Positions 36,639 through 46,567 of a DNA stretch of 64,000 nucleotides are shown in pieces; within the stretch, counting starts at the first letter, position 1, and each line of letters opens with the position of its first letter. This stretch comes from Dechloromonas sp. A34 (lineage in GTDB: Bacteria > Pseudomonadota > Gammaproteobacteria > Burkholderiales > Rhodocyclaceae). The translations under genes were made by a program, and so were the position numbers. The stretch is from the NCBI RefSeq assembly GCF_026261605.1, contig NZ_CP102486.1:992001-1056000 (forward strand). Reading direction: 5' to 3'. Below the pieces are notes generated by a model. It was not told where the DNA came from. It saw only the letters and a program-made list of their open reading frames with translations, and did not search any database.

Positions 36639-37172
36639 TCATCCTATCAGTCGCCCGCCGCGAACGCGATAGCCGGCGGTCGCCAAGGCCCCCAAACCCT
36701 GCCCGCCATGGGCGTGGCAAATGGCGCAGGCCAGGGCGTCGGCGGCATCGGCGGTCGGCGCGCCGGTCAGGCTCAAGAGTCTGACCACCATGTGCTGGAC
36801 CTGTTCCTTGGCCGCCTTGCCCTGGCCAACTACCGCTTGCTTGACCTGCAGCGCCGTGTATTCGGCGACCGGCAGGTCGGCATGAACCAGCGCGCTGAGC
36901 GCCGCGCCGCGGGCCTGGCCGAGCAGCAAGGTCGATTGCGGATTGACGTTCACAAAGACCTTTTCCACCGCCGCCTGGTTCGGCTGATAGGTGGCGATCA
37001 CCTCGCTGATTCCGGCGAACAGCGTCTTGATGCGTTCCGGCAGCGACTGCTTGTCGTTCGACTTGATGCAGCCGCTGGCGACGTAGAGTAACTGGTTGCC
37101 GTGCTTCTCGATGACCCCAAAGCCGGTCACGCGCAGACCAGGGTCGATGCCGAGGATGCGCGGGGCGCTCAT
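36639..37172 (-). CDS. ruvC: Holliday junction resolvase RuvC
   Basis: 177 residues with the RuvC catalytic acids in place: D in [17 protein letters not shown] in [20 protein letters not shown], and D in [16 protein letters not shown]. It cleaves Holliday junctions symmetrically. The start overlaps the upstream DMT transporter stop by four bases, and a 49-base gap separates it from ruvA. Confidence 0.96.
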   Translation of the reverse strand: MSAPRILGIDPGLRVTGFGVIEKHGNQLLYVASGCIKSNDKQSLPERIKTLFAGISEVIATYQPNQAAVEKVFVNVNPQSTLLLGQARGAALSALVHADLPVAEYTALQVKQAVVGQGKAAKEQVQHMVVRLLSLTGAPTADAADALACAICHAHGGQGLGALATAGYRVRGGRLIG

Positions 37173-38020
37173 TTCGAGCGCGCCACGAGATAGACGCCGC
37201 TGACGGCCAGCAACATGCCGAATCCGGCAACCAGGCTCAATTGTTCGCCGAACATCAGCCAGGCGATCACCGCCGTTGACAGTGGCGTCAGGTAAAAGAG
37301 GCTGGCGACGTTAACCGCACTGCCGCCGCGGATCAGCAGGTTCAACAGGCTGATTGCCCCGATCGAGAGAACCAGCACCAGCCAGCCCAGGGCAAAGACG
37401 AAATCGCCGGTCCATTCGATGCGAAAGTCTTCGAACAGGGTGACGGCGATGGCAGTCAGCACGGCGGTCGGCACGAACTGGATGACCGACCCGGTGCGCA
37501 GGTCGAACTGGGCACAGAAACGCTTCTGGTAAAGCGTGCCGGCGGTAATGCCGAGCAGGGCGACGAGGGCGGGAATCAGCATCGGCCCCAGTCCGGCATC
37601 GCCGAACTTCCCGGAAACGACCAGCCCGACCCCGACGAAACCGAGGGCCAGGCCGCCCCACTGCCGGCCGCTGACTTTTTCACCGAGCAGCCAGCCGGCA
37701 CCGAGCGCCGTCAGCAAGGGCTGCATGCCGACGACCAGGGCTGTTACGCCGGCTGGCAGGCCATGCTTGATGGCGACAAAGACGCCGCCGAGGTAGATGG
37801 CATGCACGAGCACGCCGGAGACGCCGATATGCAGCCACTGCCGCGGCGCTTTCGGCCATGGAGCCCGCGTCGCCAGCGCGATCGCCGTCATCAGCCCGAT
37901 CACCAGGCCGTAGCGGGTGAGCAGGAAGGACAGCGGCTCGGCATAGGGCAGGCCGTACTTGGCGCCGATGAAACCGGTGCTCCACAGGAAGACGAAGAAG
38001 AAGGGGTAGAGTTGCGGCAC
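37169..38020 (-). CDS. EamA/DMT-family transporter
   Basis: 283 residues and ten predicted helices in two EamA repeats ([60 protein letters not shown]). A probable metabolite exporter of the inner membrane; substrate unknown. Translationally coupled to ruvC by a four-base overlap. Confidence 0.88.
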   Translation of the reverse strand: MPQLYPFFFVFLWSTGFIGAKYGLPYAEPLSFLLTRYGLVIGLMTAIALATRAPWPKAPRQWLHIGVSGVLVHAIYLGGVFVAIKHGLPAGVTALVVGMQPLLTALGAGWLLGEKVSGRQWGGLALGFVGVGLVVSGKFGDAGLGPMLIPALVALLGITAGTLYQKRFCAQFDLRTGSVIQFVPTAVLTAIAVTLFEDFRIEWTGDFVFALGWLVLVLSIGAISLLNLLIRGGSAVNVASLFYLTPLSTAVIAWLMFGEQLSLVAGFGMLLAVSGVYLVARSK

Positions 38021-38093
38021 GGGGCTTTCCAGGGCAAGGCGACGGGCTGCCCGGCGGGGCGGACGCTAGATGAACGGCGGTGGTGGAAACAAC

Positions 38094-38118
38094 GAAGCCC
38101 GTTGGCTGCACGGGCTTC
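38094..38118 (-). terminator. Probable terminator after the hemerythrin gene
   Basis: GAAGCCCGT and its complement form a 9-bp stem around a seven-base loop (38094-38118), 26 bases beyond the hemerythrin stop. On the minus strand the stem is followed by GTTGTTTCC, a weak T tract. Confidence 0.6.
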
Positions 38119-38143
38119 AGTGGGGCTGGCCGGCCAGGATGCA

Positions 38144-38599
38144 TCAGGAGCCGGGAGCGGCGTTGATGTCGAGCAACTGGGCGGCGAAGGGTTGGTCTTC
38201 CTCGCGGATGTGGCGTTCGAACCAGATTTCCAGGTAACGCAGAAAACTGAAAACGTCGCGCTGTCCGCTGAGTACCACGCTGGCCCAGCCGGTCAGAGTG
38301 GTCAAGGTGTCATTGTGCGCCTTGGTATGGTCCGAGAACTCGATCCGGGTTGCCTGAGCGATGCGCTCTTCGGTTTTGAAATGCTCGCGCAGATAGCCCA
38401 GCAATTCTTCCACCACCGTCCGGGGCAGTTCGTTTTGCTCGACGCAGAGAAACTTCAGGTTCTCGATGCGGTAGAAAATGCCTTCATGCTGCGCATCGAC
38501 TTCAGGAATTCCCAGAATCAACAGTTCGGGCAGCAGGCCGCGGGAGGAAATGTCCATGTCGTTCGTTACATCCTGTTCGGCGGGTGGCGTGAATGCCAA
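38144..38599 (-). CDS. Bacteriohemerythrin
   Basis: Up to 151 residues from a TTG at 38599; an ATG at 38557 (MDISSRGLL) would give 137. The hemerythrin di-iron ligands are visible: H in EVDAQHEGIF, H and E in LREHFKTEE, two H in FSDHTKAHND, and H and D in FERHIREED. Single-domain hemerythrins bind O2 for storage, delivery or sensing in microaerobic bacteria. Upstream is yebC, 68 bases away, same direction. Confidence 0.9.
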   Translation of the reverse strand: MAFTPPAEQDVTNDMDISSRGLLPELLILGIPEVDAQHEGIFYRIENLKFLCVEQNELPRTVVEELLGYLREHFKTEERIAQATRIEFSDHTKAHNDTLTTLTGWASVVLSGQRDVFSFLRYLEIWFERHIREEDQPFAAQLLDINAAPGS

Positions 38600-38667
38600 T
38601 GTCCCATCCCGGCAGTGTAGAAGAGCGGCCCGGGTTTTCCAAGCCGCTCTGCAGGTGGCAGATCGAC

Positions 38668-39393
38668 TTACTCGTCCATTACCGCCGTCGTGTAGATCTC
38701 CTGGACATCGTCCAGGTTCTCCAGCGCGTCGAGCAGTTTCTGCATCCGGACGGCATCCTCGCCGGTGAATTCGTTTTCGCTTTCCGGCTTCATCGTGACT
38801 TCACCGAATTCCGGCTTGAAGCCGGCGGCTTCGAGGGCGTCCTTGACGGTGATGAAGTCGGCCGGCCCGGTGATCACTTCGATCGAGCCGTCGTCGTTGG
38901 TATTCACGTCCTCGGCACCGGCCTCGATGGCGGCATCCATCAGTGCCGCCTCGTCGGTGCCCGGGGCGAAGATCATCTGGCCGCAATGCTTGAACTGGAA
39001 GACCACGGAACCTTCGGTGCCCATGTTGCCGCCGTACTTGTTGAAAGCGTGGCGGACTTCGGCGACGGTGCGGGTCTTGTTGTCGGTCAGGCAGTCGACC
39101 ATGATCGCCGCGCCGCCGATCCCGTAGCCTTCGTAGCGGATCTCGACGTAATCGACGCCTTCAAGTTCGCCGGTGCCCTTCTTGATGGCGGTGTCGATCT
39201 TGTCCTTGGGCATGTTGACGCCTTTGGCCTTATCCACCGCGACGCGCAGGCGCGGGTTGAAGCCGGCGTCGCCGCCGCCCATCTTGGCGGCAACGGTGAT
39301 TTCCTTGGCGATCTTGGAGAAGGCGGCGCCGCGCTTCTCGTCCTGGCGACCCTTGCGATGCTGGATATTGGCCCATTTACTATGTCCGGCCAT
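38668..39393 (-). CDS. yebC: YebC/PmpR family transcription/translation regulator
   Basis: 241 residues starting [20 protein letters not shown], the invariant start of the family. It continues with [60 protein letters not shown] and [14 protein letters not shown]. YebC proteins act as DNA-binding regulators and have been linked to relief of ribosome stalling. They commonly sit just upstream of ruvC, as here. Confidence 0.96.
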   Translation of the reverse strand: MAGHSKWANIQHRKGRQDEKRGAAFSKIAKEITVAAKMGGGDAGFNPRLRVAVDKAKGVNMPKDKIDTAIKKGTGELEGVDYVEIRYEGYGIGGAAIMVDCLTDNKTRTVAEVRHAFNKYGGNMGTEGSVVFQFKHCGQMIFAPGTDEAALMDAAIEAGAEDVNTNDDGSIEVITGPADFITVKDALEAAGFKPEFGEVTMKPESENEFTGEDAVRMQKLLDALENLDDVQEIYTTAVMDE

Positions 39394-39568
39394 AGCGATT
39401 ACCTTTCGGGAGAGATATCTGAATGTCGAAAGGCGCGATTTTACTCGACCCGGCAACGCAGGGGAAAAGCTTCCGACTGAATGCCTCTTGGCCTGGATGG
39501 TCAAACCGGTTAAAAATGACGTTTGCCCGAGCTTTACTTACCCAATTTCCTATATCGAGCCCCAGACC

Positions 39569-41197
39569 ATGAGCGAACCTCTCTATCTAGCCAAATCCGA
39601 AGAGGGCTACCCGGCCCTGCTGCCGCAGATGGCCAACCGCCACGGCCTGATCACCGGCGCCACCGGCACCGGCAAGACGGTGACCCTGCAGTCGATGGCC
39701 GAACGGCTCTCCTTCGCCGGCGTGCCGGTCTTCATGGCCGACGTCAAGGGCGACCTCTCGGGCATGGGCGCCGCCGGCACGCCCTCGGAAAAGCTGCTCA
39801 AGCGGATCGCCGATCTTGGCCTCGACGGTTTCGCCCCCTACGCCAATCCGGTCGCCTTCTGGGATGTCTTCGGTGAAGGCGGGGTACCGATCCGCGCTAC
39901 GGTTTCCGACATGGGCCCGCTGCTCCTGTCGCGCCTGCTCAACCTCAACGACACCCAAGGCGGCGTCTTGCAACTGGTCTTCAAGATTGCCGACGACCAG
40001 GGGCTGCTGCTGCTCGACCTCAAGGACCTGCGTGCCATGGTCCAGCACGTCGGCGACAACGCCAAGGATTTCACCACCGAATACGGCAACGTCGCCGCCG
40101 CCTCGATCGGCGCCATCCAGCGCGGCCTGCTGACGCTGGAAGAGCAGGGCGGTGACATCTTCTTCGGCGAGCCGATGCTCGACATCCACGACCTGATGAA
40201 GGTCGACGAGAACGGGCGCGGCGTCATCAACGTGCTGTCCGCCGAGAAACTGATCCACGCCCCGGCGCTGTATTCCACCTTCCTGCTCTGGCTGCTCGCC
40301 GAACTGTTCGAGCAGTTGCCGGAAGCCGGCGACCTCGACAAGCCCAAGCTGGTCTTCTTCTTTGACGAAGCGCATTTGTTGTTCAGCGATGCGCCGCAGG
40401 CGCTGACCGACAAGGTCGAGCAGGTCGTCCGCCTGATCCGCTCGAAGGGCGTCGGCGTCTATTTCGTCACCCAGAACCCGCTCGACGTCCCGGAAAAGAT
40501 CCTCGGCCAGCTCGGCAACCGCGTTCAGCACGCGCTGCGCGCCTTCACGCCGCGTGACCAGAAGGCCGTGCAGGCGGCGGCGCAAACCATGCGCGCCAAC
40601 CCCAAGTTCGACGCCGCGACGGCGATCACCGAACTCGGCGTCGGCGAGGCGCTGGTTTCCTTCCTCGACGAAAAGGGCCGTCCCGCCGTCGTCGAGCGCA
40701 GCATGATCTTCCCGCCCGCTTCGCGTCTCGGGCCGCTGAGCGCCGAAGAGCGCCAGGCGATCATCCAGGCCTCGTCGCTGCTCGCCACCTATGGCCAGAC
40801 CGTCGACCGCGAATCGGCCTACGAACTCCTGCGCGGCAAGCCGGCGGCAAGGCAACCGGCACCGGGCGCCATTCCCGCGCCGCCGGCCGGCAGCGGTGGC
40901 CTGAATGCCAACGACTGGGGCAATAGCTCCGGGCAGCAGGCCACGCCCCGTCCCGCACCGGCGCCGCAGCCGCGGCAAAGCGAGCCGGCAGCTCAGGAAA
41001 GTGCGGGGGGCGGCATCCTGGGCAGCCTTGGCGATCTACTCGGCGGCAGCACCGGGCCGCGCGGCGGCCGTCGCGAAGGCATACTGGAAGCCGCCGCCAA
41101 GAGCGCGGCGCGCGGCATGGCCAGTACCGTCGGCCGCTCGGTCGGGCAACAAATCCTGCGTGGTGTCCTGGGCTCGATCCTCGGCGGGCGTCGCTGA
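39569..41197 (+). CDS. HerA-like / YjgR-family (DUF853) ATPase
   Basis: 542 residues from the ATG at 39569. Walker [21 protein letters not shown] near residue 30, [16 protein letters not shown], Walker [21 protein letters not shown], and the HerA arginine/sensor region [20 protein letters not shown]. The C-terminal 130 residues are a Pro/Ala/Gly-rich linker and a tail ([20 protein letters not shown]) typical of YjgR proteins. HerA/FtsK-type hexameric ATPases pump DNA; YjgR's own role is not established. A small unknown gene with a nuclease-like motif follows after 55 bases. Confidence 0.9.
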   Translation: MSEPLYLAKSEEGYPALLPQMANRHGLITGATGTGKTVTLQSMAERLSFAGVPVFMADVKGDLSGMGAAGTPSEKLLKRIADLGLDGFAPYANPVAFWDVFGEGGVPIRATVSDMGPLLLSRLLNLNDTQGGVLQLVFKIADDQGLLLLDLKDLRAMVQHVGDNAKDFTTEYGNVAAASIGAIQRGLLTLEEQGGDIFFGEPMLDIHDLMKVDENGRGVINVLSAEKLIHAPALYSTFLLWLLAELFEQLPEAGDLDKPKLVFFFDEAHLLFSDAPQALTDKVEQVVRLIRSKGVGVYFVTQNPLDVPEKILGQLGNRVQHALRAFTPRDQKAVQAAAQTMRANPKFDAATAITELGVGEALVSFLDEKGRPAVVERSMIFPPASRLGPLSAEERQAIIQASSLLATYGQTVDRESAYELLRGKPAARQPAPGAIPAPPAGSGGLNANDWGNSSGQQATPRPAPAPQPRQSEPAAQESAGGGILGSLGDLLGGSTGPRGGRREGILEAAAKSAARGMASTVGRSVGQQILRGVLGSILGGRR

Positions 41198-41252
41198 CCC
41201 TGGCTATGAACTCCCGTTCTGCCCCCGCCATCTGAGTAGCCATTGGCAAGCC

Positions 41253-41837
41253 ATGCCCGGCGACCGTCCGACCAGCATCTTCGGTTACATCGAGCGCTCG
41301 CAGAAACGAGGCTATGCCTCGTTTTTCGAGTGGCCGCTGGATCGCAATCTGGCCGAACTGGGCGTCGTCAATTACCTGGTCGCCTCCATGGAAGCGGACC
41401 GCCAGACTCTGTTCGAGAACATCCAGAGTCGCGGCCGGGGCAACGACCCACCGGATTGCGAAGCGACCGATCACGAAGGCCGGCGCGTCGCCATCGAAGT
41501 CACCGAACTGGTCGATCCCAAGGGTATCGCCAACTACCAGGCGGGGCGCATCGGCGAATGGGCGGTGTGGTCCCGGGACAGCTTCCTGGCCGGCATTACG
41601 GATCGTCTGGCCGCCAAGGCCAAGCGCACCGGGGCTTTGAAGGACGGCCCCTACCCGGGTGGCTACGCGGTGGTGATCTTCACCGACGAGCCGCATTTGA
41701 ATCAGGCCGCCGTCAATTCCTATCTCAAGGGCCATCGCTTCCCGGCCTTCGACGGCCTGGCGATGGCCTTTCTGCTCCTCGGTTACGATCCCGCCATCAA
41801 GCGTTGCCCGTGGTTTCGCTTGCGGCTAGCCGACTAG
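41253..41837 (+). CDS. Unknown protein with a PD-(D/E)xK-like motif
   Basis: 194 residues from the ATG at 41253, starting MPGDRPTSIFGYIERSQKRG. No family recognised by name. Residues 67-85 read PDCEATDHEGRRVAIEVTEL, which resembles the restriction-fold core (Asp68, Glu82), although the usual lysine is Thr84. The rest is alpha/beta with a Pro/Gly-rich turn (GPYPGGYAVVIFTDEP). It follows the HerA-like ATPase in the same direction and ends two bases before the convergent hydrolase gene. Nuclease function is inference only. Confidence 0.75.
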   Translation: MPGDRPTSIFGYIERSQKRGYASFFEWPLDRNLAELGVVNYLVASMEADRQTLFENIQSRGRGNDPPDCEATDHEGRRVAIEVTELVDPKGIANYQAGRIGEWAVWSRDSFLAGITDRLAAKAKRTGALKDGPYPGGYAVVIFTDEPHLNQAAVNSYLKGHRFPAFDGLAMAFLLLGYDPAIKRCPWFRLRLAD

Positions 41838-41838
41838 C

Positions 41839-42753
41839 TCAGCCCTGCCCGGGCGCCAGCGTCTCCAGCGGTATCCGCGATTGCTCGCCATCGCGCAGCC
41901 AGGCCAGCGACTCCTGCCACAGGGTGTCGCGGAAGCGGCTGTTGAAATAGCCGAAGTGACCGATCGCCGGGCTGCCGATGCTGTCCGGCGATATCCGCAC
42001 ATGCTGGCGTGGCGCGTTGCGGTAATAGGCGAGTAGCCGGTGCAGGGCGGCCGGCGTGCCGAAGGGGTCGTCGTGCAGGCCGATGGCGAGCAGTTCGCCG
42101 CGCATTTCCGGAAAGTGGCGCAGCGGATCGTCGCCGGCCAGACGTTGGTGCCGATAGGCCTGCTCCAGCGAAGCCGGGCGCCGCGCCCACTCGTAAGCGG
42201 CGCCGGCCGGCAGGTCCTCGTGCCAGCCCAGGCGGCGCGCCGGGAAATAGCCGCAAAGCGCAGTCAGCGCCGGCATCAGCAAATGCCAGCGCAGCCACAT
42301 CAGGGCCTTGCCCGGCCCGTAGTCGCGCCAGTAGGCATACTGGGCGCCCACCGTCAGCGCCCGCTCGACCCGGCCGGCCGCTGGTGCCAGGCCGAGCAGC
42401 AGGCCGCCGATGCTGTGGCCGACGACGCGCAGCGGCCGCCCGGGAAAGAAACGCTGCGCCTGACGCAGGGCGGCATCGCAGTCGTAGCGTCCCCAGTCGA
42501 GCTTGGTGATCTGCCGCCAGCGGCGCAGGCTACCCTGGCGCGAGGCGCCGATGCCGCGGTAGTCGTAGGTCAGCACGGCCATGCCGTGTTCGGCCAGGAA
42601 GGCGGCATAGCGATGGTAGTACTCGGCCTTGACTGCGGTTGCCGGGTTGATCACGACCACCGCCTCGGTCGGCCCGACAGAGGGCCAGAGGTGGGCGGCC
42701 AGCCGGTAACCGTCGGCGGCGACCAGGACCAGCGCCTGCGGCCGCTCGTTCAT
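41839..42753 (-). CDS. Alpha/beta hydrolase, YheT/serine-hydrolase type
   Basis: About 304 residues from the ATG at 42753, overlapping the DUF2917 stop. The hydrolase core includes VVVINPATAVKAEYYHRYAA, the oxyanion region LTYDYRGIGASRQGSLRR and the nucleophile elbow RVVGHSIGGLLLGLAP (GHSIG). A probable catalytic Asp is in GLHDDPFGTP and His in IGHFGYF. An esterase/lipase-like cytoplasmic enzyme; substrate unknown. Confidence 0.88.
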   Translation of the reverse strand: MNERPQALVLVAADGYRLAAHLWPSVGPTEAVVVINPATAVKAEYYHRYAAFLAEHGMAVLTYDYRGIGASRQGSLRRWRQITKLDWGRYDCDAALRQAQRFFPGRPLRVVGHSIGGLLLGLAPAAGRVERALTVGAQYAYWRDYGPGKALMWLRWHLLMPALTALCGYFPARRLGWHEDLPAGAAYEWARRPASLEQAYRHQRLAGDDPLRHFPEMRGELLAIGLHDDPFGTPAALHRLLAYYRNAPRQHVRISPDSIGSPAIGHFGYFNSRFRDTLWQESLAWLRDGEQSRIPLETLAPGQG

Positions 42754-43007
42754 GCCCGGCTCCCGGCCGTGGTGCAGAAGCAGAGGCGGGCGCCGGCCAG
42801 CGTCGACAGCGCGACCTCGATGCCCGGGCGCAGCGGCCATTGGTCGCCAGCCTGCAGGATGCTGTCCTCGGGGCTGCCGCTTTCGGTCAGCCAGACTTCG
42901 CCGGCCTCGCACACCAGGCGACCGGTGCCGGTGACGACCAGGGTTTCGCGGCGCTGCAACTGTACATACAGCGGTGTCGTGTTGGCGGCTTGCAGGATCG
43001 GGAACAT
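42750..43007 (-). CDS. DUF2917 family protein
   Basis: 85 residues from the ATG at 43007, which has GGAGG eight bases upstream; an in-frame ATG at 43022 lacks such a site. It contains LQRRETLVVTGTGRLVCEAG and EVWLTESGSPEDSILQAGDQ, the cupin-like pattern of DUF2917 proteins. These are commonly found next to LysR regulators in betaproteobacteria. Function unknown. It is divergent from the LysR gene at 43138 and coupled to the hydrolase. Confidence 0.85.
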   Translation of the reverse strand: MFPILQAANTTPLYVQLQRRETLVVTGTGRLVCEAGEVWLTESGSPEDSILQAGDQWPLRPGIEVALSTLAGARLCFCTTAGSRA

Positions 43008-43137
43008 TTTCCTATCCTCCATTAATGAGATTTATACATGCCGGAATAGCCCGGCGCTCAGCCTCACTCTATGAACAGACGGCTGTTTCGACAAACGGAA
43101 TATCAGCATCAATGACATGCATTGAACGCATAAATCC

Positions 43138-44069
43138 ATGAGCATCGACCTGCGTCGCCTGCCCCCGCTCGACCACCTCCGCGGCTTCGTCGCCGCCGCC
43201 CGCCATGCCAGCTTCACCAAGGCCGGTGCCGCGCTGTTCCTGAGCCAGTCGGCGATCAGCCGGCAGGTCCAGGCGCTGGAGGCGCAGCTCGGCACGCCGC
43301 TCTTCCGGCGCAGCACGCGGCGTCTGCACCTGACGCCGGCCGGCGAAACCCTCTACCGGGCCGCGCTCGACGCCTTCACCGTACTCGACGAGGCCGTGCG
43401 CGAGATTGCCGCGCCGCGCCATCGTCCCGGCGTGACCCTGTCGACTTCGATCGGCTTCGCCGCCCTTTGGCTGGTCCCCCGCCTCGCCGGCTTCCAGGCC
43501 GTGCACCCGGAAATTGGTGTCCGCCTTTCCGCCGAAAACCGCGTCGTCGACCTCGAACTCGACGATGTCGATCTCGCCATCCGCTACTGCGCCCCGGCCG
43601 ATGCCCCGGCCGGCAGCCGCCGGTTGTTTGTCGAAGCCCTGCTGCCGGTCATCGGCCCGGCCTGCATGCCCGTCTGCCGGCGGTCGCCGGCCTCGACCGC
43701 GACACCCTGGGCCAGCTGACCTTGCTCGCCTTCGAGGACGACACGGCCACGGCCGAACCCCGCCTGGGCTGGGAGGCCTGGCTCAAGCCGCTCGGCCTCG
43801 CCGCCAGCGACGCCCGCGGCTGCCTGCAATTCAACCACTACGATCAATGCATCGCCGCGGCGCTGGCCGGGCAGGGCGTCGCTCTCGGCCGCGAGCCGCT
43901 GATTCGCGACCACCTCGCCGACGGCCGCCTGATCGCCCTGGCACCGCCCCGCCCGGAGCCGGAACGCGCTTACTATCTGCTGGCTGGCCCGAGTGCCGAC
44001 CGAGCGGCCGTCGCCGCCTTCACCGCCTGGCTGCTCGGCCAGACCGACGCCGCCCCGACCCAGGAATAA
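43138..44069 (+). CDS. LysR-family transcriptional regulator, GcvA-like (frame broken at 43669-43671)
   Basis: The first frame gives the winged helix-turn-helix (LPPLDHLRGFVAAARHASFT, KAGAALFLSQSAISRQVQAL) and the first part of the sensor domain (TLSTSIGFAALWLVPRLAGF). At the CCC run 43669-43671 the frame shifts. The continuation is RLPAVAGLDRDTLGQLTLLA, CIAAALAGQGVALGREPLIR and AAVAAFTAWLLGQ. One added C gives about 310 residues, normal for GcvA/AmpR-type LysR. It is divergent from DUF2917/hydrolase, its likely target, and is followed by a second LysR gene. Confidence 0.85.
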
Positions 44070-44071
44070 GC

Positions 44072-44941
44072 ATGCGCGACCTGCCGCCGCTCCATACCCT
44101 GCCCGCCTTCGAGGCCGCCGCCCGCCTCGGCAGCTTCCTCGCCGCCGCCGAAGCCCTGCACCTGACGCCCTCGGCGATCAGCCACCGCATCCGCCTGCTC
44201 GAAGATCACCTCGGCCAGCCCCTGTTCGAACGCCGCCATCGGGCCGTCGTCCTCACCGCCAGCGGGCGCCGCTATCTGGCCGTGGTCCGCGACATGCTGT
44301 GGCGGCTCGACGAGGCCAGCGGCCTGCTGCGCGCCCCGCAGCGCGAACGGCTGCGCATCTCGGCGGCACCGGCGCTGGCCAGCAAGTGGCTGGTCGGCCG
44401 CGTCGCCGCCTATCAGGATACTCATCCCGATATCGAATTCACCCTCGGCACCGCCACCGGCCTCGCACCGCTGCTCGCCGGCGAAGCCGACATCGGCCTG
44501 CGCTACGGCGAGGAGGAATGGCCCGGCCTGCTCGCCTGGAAGCTGTTCGAGGAGCGCGTCTTCCCGGTCTGCAGCCCGGCCCTGGCGGCCGGGCTGGCCA
44601 GCCCGCAGGACCTCGACCACCGCCGCCTGCTGCGCCACCCGCTGCTCTCCTGGCAGCGCTGGTTCGCCGCCGCCGGCGTCAGCCACCCCGAACCGTCGAT
44701 CGGCCCGCTCTACGAGGACGCGCTGCTGATGCTCGAAGCTGCCGTCGCCGGCCACGGCGTGGCCCTGATGGCCGGCTCGCTGGCCGCGCCCTATCTGGCG
44801 GAAGGCCGCCTGGTCCGCCCCTTCGCGCAGGATTGCGCCGACCGCTGCTTCTACGTCGTCGCCCCGCCGGCCATCCAGGACCGGCCGGCGGCGATGGCCT
44901 TCATCCGCTGGCTTGTCCGTGGCGCGCACGACGTGATTTAG
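44072..44941 (+). CDS. LysR-family transcriptional regulator, GcvA-like
   Basis: 289 residues from the ATG at 44072, two bases after the preceding LysR stop. The HTH is LPAFEAAARLGSFLAAAEAL with HLTPSAISHRIRLLEDHLGQ. The sensor domain has LRISAAPALASKWLVGRVAA, GEADIGLRYGEEEWPGLLAW and AVAGHGVALMAG. The frame is intact. Tandem GcvA-like regulators may have arisen by duplication and probably form one operon. Confidence 0.92.
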   Translation: MRDLPPLHTLPAFEAAARLGSFLAAAEALHLTPSAISHRIRLLEDHLGQPLFERRHRAVVLTASGRRYLAVVRDMLWRLDEASGLLRAPQRERLRISAAPALASKWLVGRVAAYQDTHPDIEFTLGTATGLAPLLAGEADIGLRYGEEEWPGLLAWKLFEERVFPVCSPALAAGLASPQDLDHRRLLRHPLLSWQRWFAAAGVSHPEPSIGPLYEDALLMLEAAVAGHGVALMAGSLAAPYLAEGRLVRPFAQDCADRCFYVVAPPAIQDRPAAMAFIRWLVRGAHDVI

Positions 44942-45234
44942 GGCGGCCGGGGACGGCGAGCCATCGGCAGCGCCCGGTCGATTTGCTGACGGATGGCGGG
45001 CGCCTATCCGCTCGACATGACGGATACCCTTCGTTATGCTGGCCCGATTCCGGCGCACCGCTCGTCACAGCGCCGCGCCGTGTTTCAGCGCCGGCTATCC
45101 TCGGCAATAATTTATCAACCCGTGGGGGGCGCCAGTCTGGGCGGCCGTCTTTGACTGATGTGCCAGCCAAGATAGAGAGCGTGTTGCCAGAATGTGTGGC
45201 GTATTTGCGGTCTACTTCACGTTGGGCTTGAGTC
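44942..45234 (+). other. Intergenic region before the cassette-like genes
   Basis: About 290 bases with no gene I can support. Composition changes from GC-rich to more mixed near 45100. No integrase, attI or matching left-hand attC end is visible. Confidence 0.5.
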
Positions 45235-45777
45235 ATGAACTGGCAACTGATTACCGATTCCGAAATGTCGAACTTGACAGTGTCGCAGCGCTTCTTCGAA
45301 TACGCCATAGCGTATCGAAACGCCGCCTCGGCAATGTGCAACTCTATGGTGGAGACCCAAAGTTTGCGGACCTGGCCAAATGCGAATGTTGTCTTGCTGT
45401 TGGCAGCGCATTCGACCGAACTCTTCTTGAAGGGGGCCATATTGGCCCGTGATCCATCGGCGAAAATTGAGCATCACTTTCTTGATTCACTAGGTACCGA
45501 ATACAAGCGCCTGTTCTCGGAATCGCAGTTTGATTGGGAAATTCCATTTAGAACCGAGTGGGGTGATTTGTCTGAAGCCGAGATTCAAGCGGCACGAAAG
45601 ACTTCACCGGTTCCAAGCATGCTCTACAGATACCCTGTGTCAAAAGGCGGAAAAGAGTGGAACGGTGCTTTTGGCTTTGAAGCAGGTTCTTTCATGGAGG
45701 TTCTGGATCAAGTGGATCGAGACTTTCAAAGAATTATGGGGCATATCGCCCAACCCTCAGTTCCAGCGGATGCCTAA
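45235..45777 (+). CDS. Cassette-like hypothetical protein, possibly HEPN-type
   Basis: 180 residues starting MNWQLITDSEMSNLTVSQRF. Composition is lower in GC than the flanks. The segment VVLLLAAHSTELFLKGAILA resembles the helical core of HEPN-like proteins (a His/Glu-bearing helix), but the RNase RxxxxH motif is not clear. The stop codon lies inside GCCTAAC, the start of an attC-like site, which is typical of integron gene cassettes. Function unknown. Confidence 0.75.
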   Translation: MNWQLITDSEMSNLTVSQRFFEYAIAYRNAASAMCNSMVETQSLRTWPNANVVLLLAAHSTELFLKGAILARDPSAKIEHHFLDSLGTEYKRLFSESQFDWEIPFRTEWGDLSEAEIQAARKTSPVPSMLYRYPVSKGGKEWNGAFGFEAGSFMEVLDQVDRDFQRIMGHIAQPSVPADA

Positions 45778-45804
45778 CGGCGCCGCTGAACAATAACGTT
45801 AGGC
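45772..45804 (+). other. Short attC-like recombination site
   Basis: GCCTAAC (RYYYAAC) at 45772-45778 and GTTAGGC (GTTRRRY) at 45798-45804 are exact complementary core sites of an integron attC. They are 33 bases apart end to end, shorter than the usual 57 or more, so this may be a shortened or deleted attC. It separates two accessory genes. Confidence 0.5.
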
Positions 45805-45808
45805 ACCT

Positions 45809-46225
45809 ATGGTGATGTTCCGCTATCTCGCCGCAACCGCGATCACGTTGGGAATGGGGGGTTACGTGTTGGCCGATGGCTCAATAGCCTTCGCCGCAAA
45901 GAGCGAGTACCAACGGTGCCTTCGGGAAACAGAGCGTGCTAGAAAGGAATGCACATTCGGCGGTTGCGGAAATATCTTGGGCTCCTGCTATGAACGTGAA
46001 ATCACCGTTATCGAGACCGACAGCGAAAAACTCACGCAATCTCTACAGTCGAAGAAATGTGCATTGCAAGCAATTCAGTTGAGTACCAACTTCGCGACCC
46101 TCCAAGAAGCAAACTCGAAAATCGATGCGCTGAGTGGCTCATGGTCAGAATTTGACCTCAGAGTAAGAACTTCTCTACTCAAGAATCACGCGTTGCATCT
46201 TCTTGCAAAGGAATGCGGTGCCTAA
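45809..46225 (+). CDS. Cassette-like hypothetical exported protein
   Basis: 138 residues starting MVMFRYLAATAITLGMGGYV, with a signal peptide ending near YVLADG or SIAFAA. The mature part is cysteine-containing: CLRETERARKECTFGGCGNI, then CYERE, ALQAI and a final KECGA. The spacing vaguely recalls LprI/DUF1311 envelope proteins, but not enough to assign it. The TAA stop lies in the GCCTAAC of the following attC-like site. Function unknown. Confidence 0.7.
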   Translation: MVMFRYLAATAITLGMGGYVLADGSIAFAAKSEYQRCLRETERARKECTFGGCGNILGSCYEREITVIETDSEKLTQSLQSKKCALQAIQLSTNFATLQEANSKIDALSGSWSEFDLRVRTSLLKNHALHLLAKECGA

Positions 46226-46315
46226 CCACTCGGCCAACCGGACCACCGAGAAGCTGCGCTTCTCGCTTCCCTCCGCGCTGCGCGCTTCGGTGGCCGGTTA
46301 CCTCAAACGTGATGC
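46220..46315 (+). other. attC-like recombination site (96 bp)
   Basis: It begins GCCTAAC at 46220-46226 and ends with GTGATGC (one mismatch from GTTRRRY) at 46309-46315. Between them, inner arms at 46232-46253 and 46284-46302 are complementary (GGCCAACCGG, CCACCGA, AAGC against their complements), with single unpaired bases. This is the hallmark of a folded attC. The combination with the preceding gene's stop codon supports an integron-type cassette. Confidence 0.65.
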
Positions 46316-46567
46316 TTTTGTCTGCCGCAGCAAATCTCACTGCTGGTTGTTGCGAGGAGCGCAAGCAGTCATTTAGGTCCACAGGGTGGACGTGAGCGTC
46401 AGTTGATAGGCGCTGGCTGTCGGCATTTCGCGATTGATAACCACCAACCCGGCGCTTCCCGGCGCCGTCGTTGCGGCTAAACTGCGCCTTTCGGCGACTG
46501 GCTTGCCAGCGCCTTCCACTGCCCGGCTCGGCGTCAGACCGGGCCAAGCCTCAGCCAGGACCCGTAC
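46316..46567 (+). other. Intergenic region before mrcA
   Basis: About 250 bases. No gene, no clear promoter and no terminator that I can support; composition returns to GC-rich from about 46440. Confidence 0.5.
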
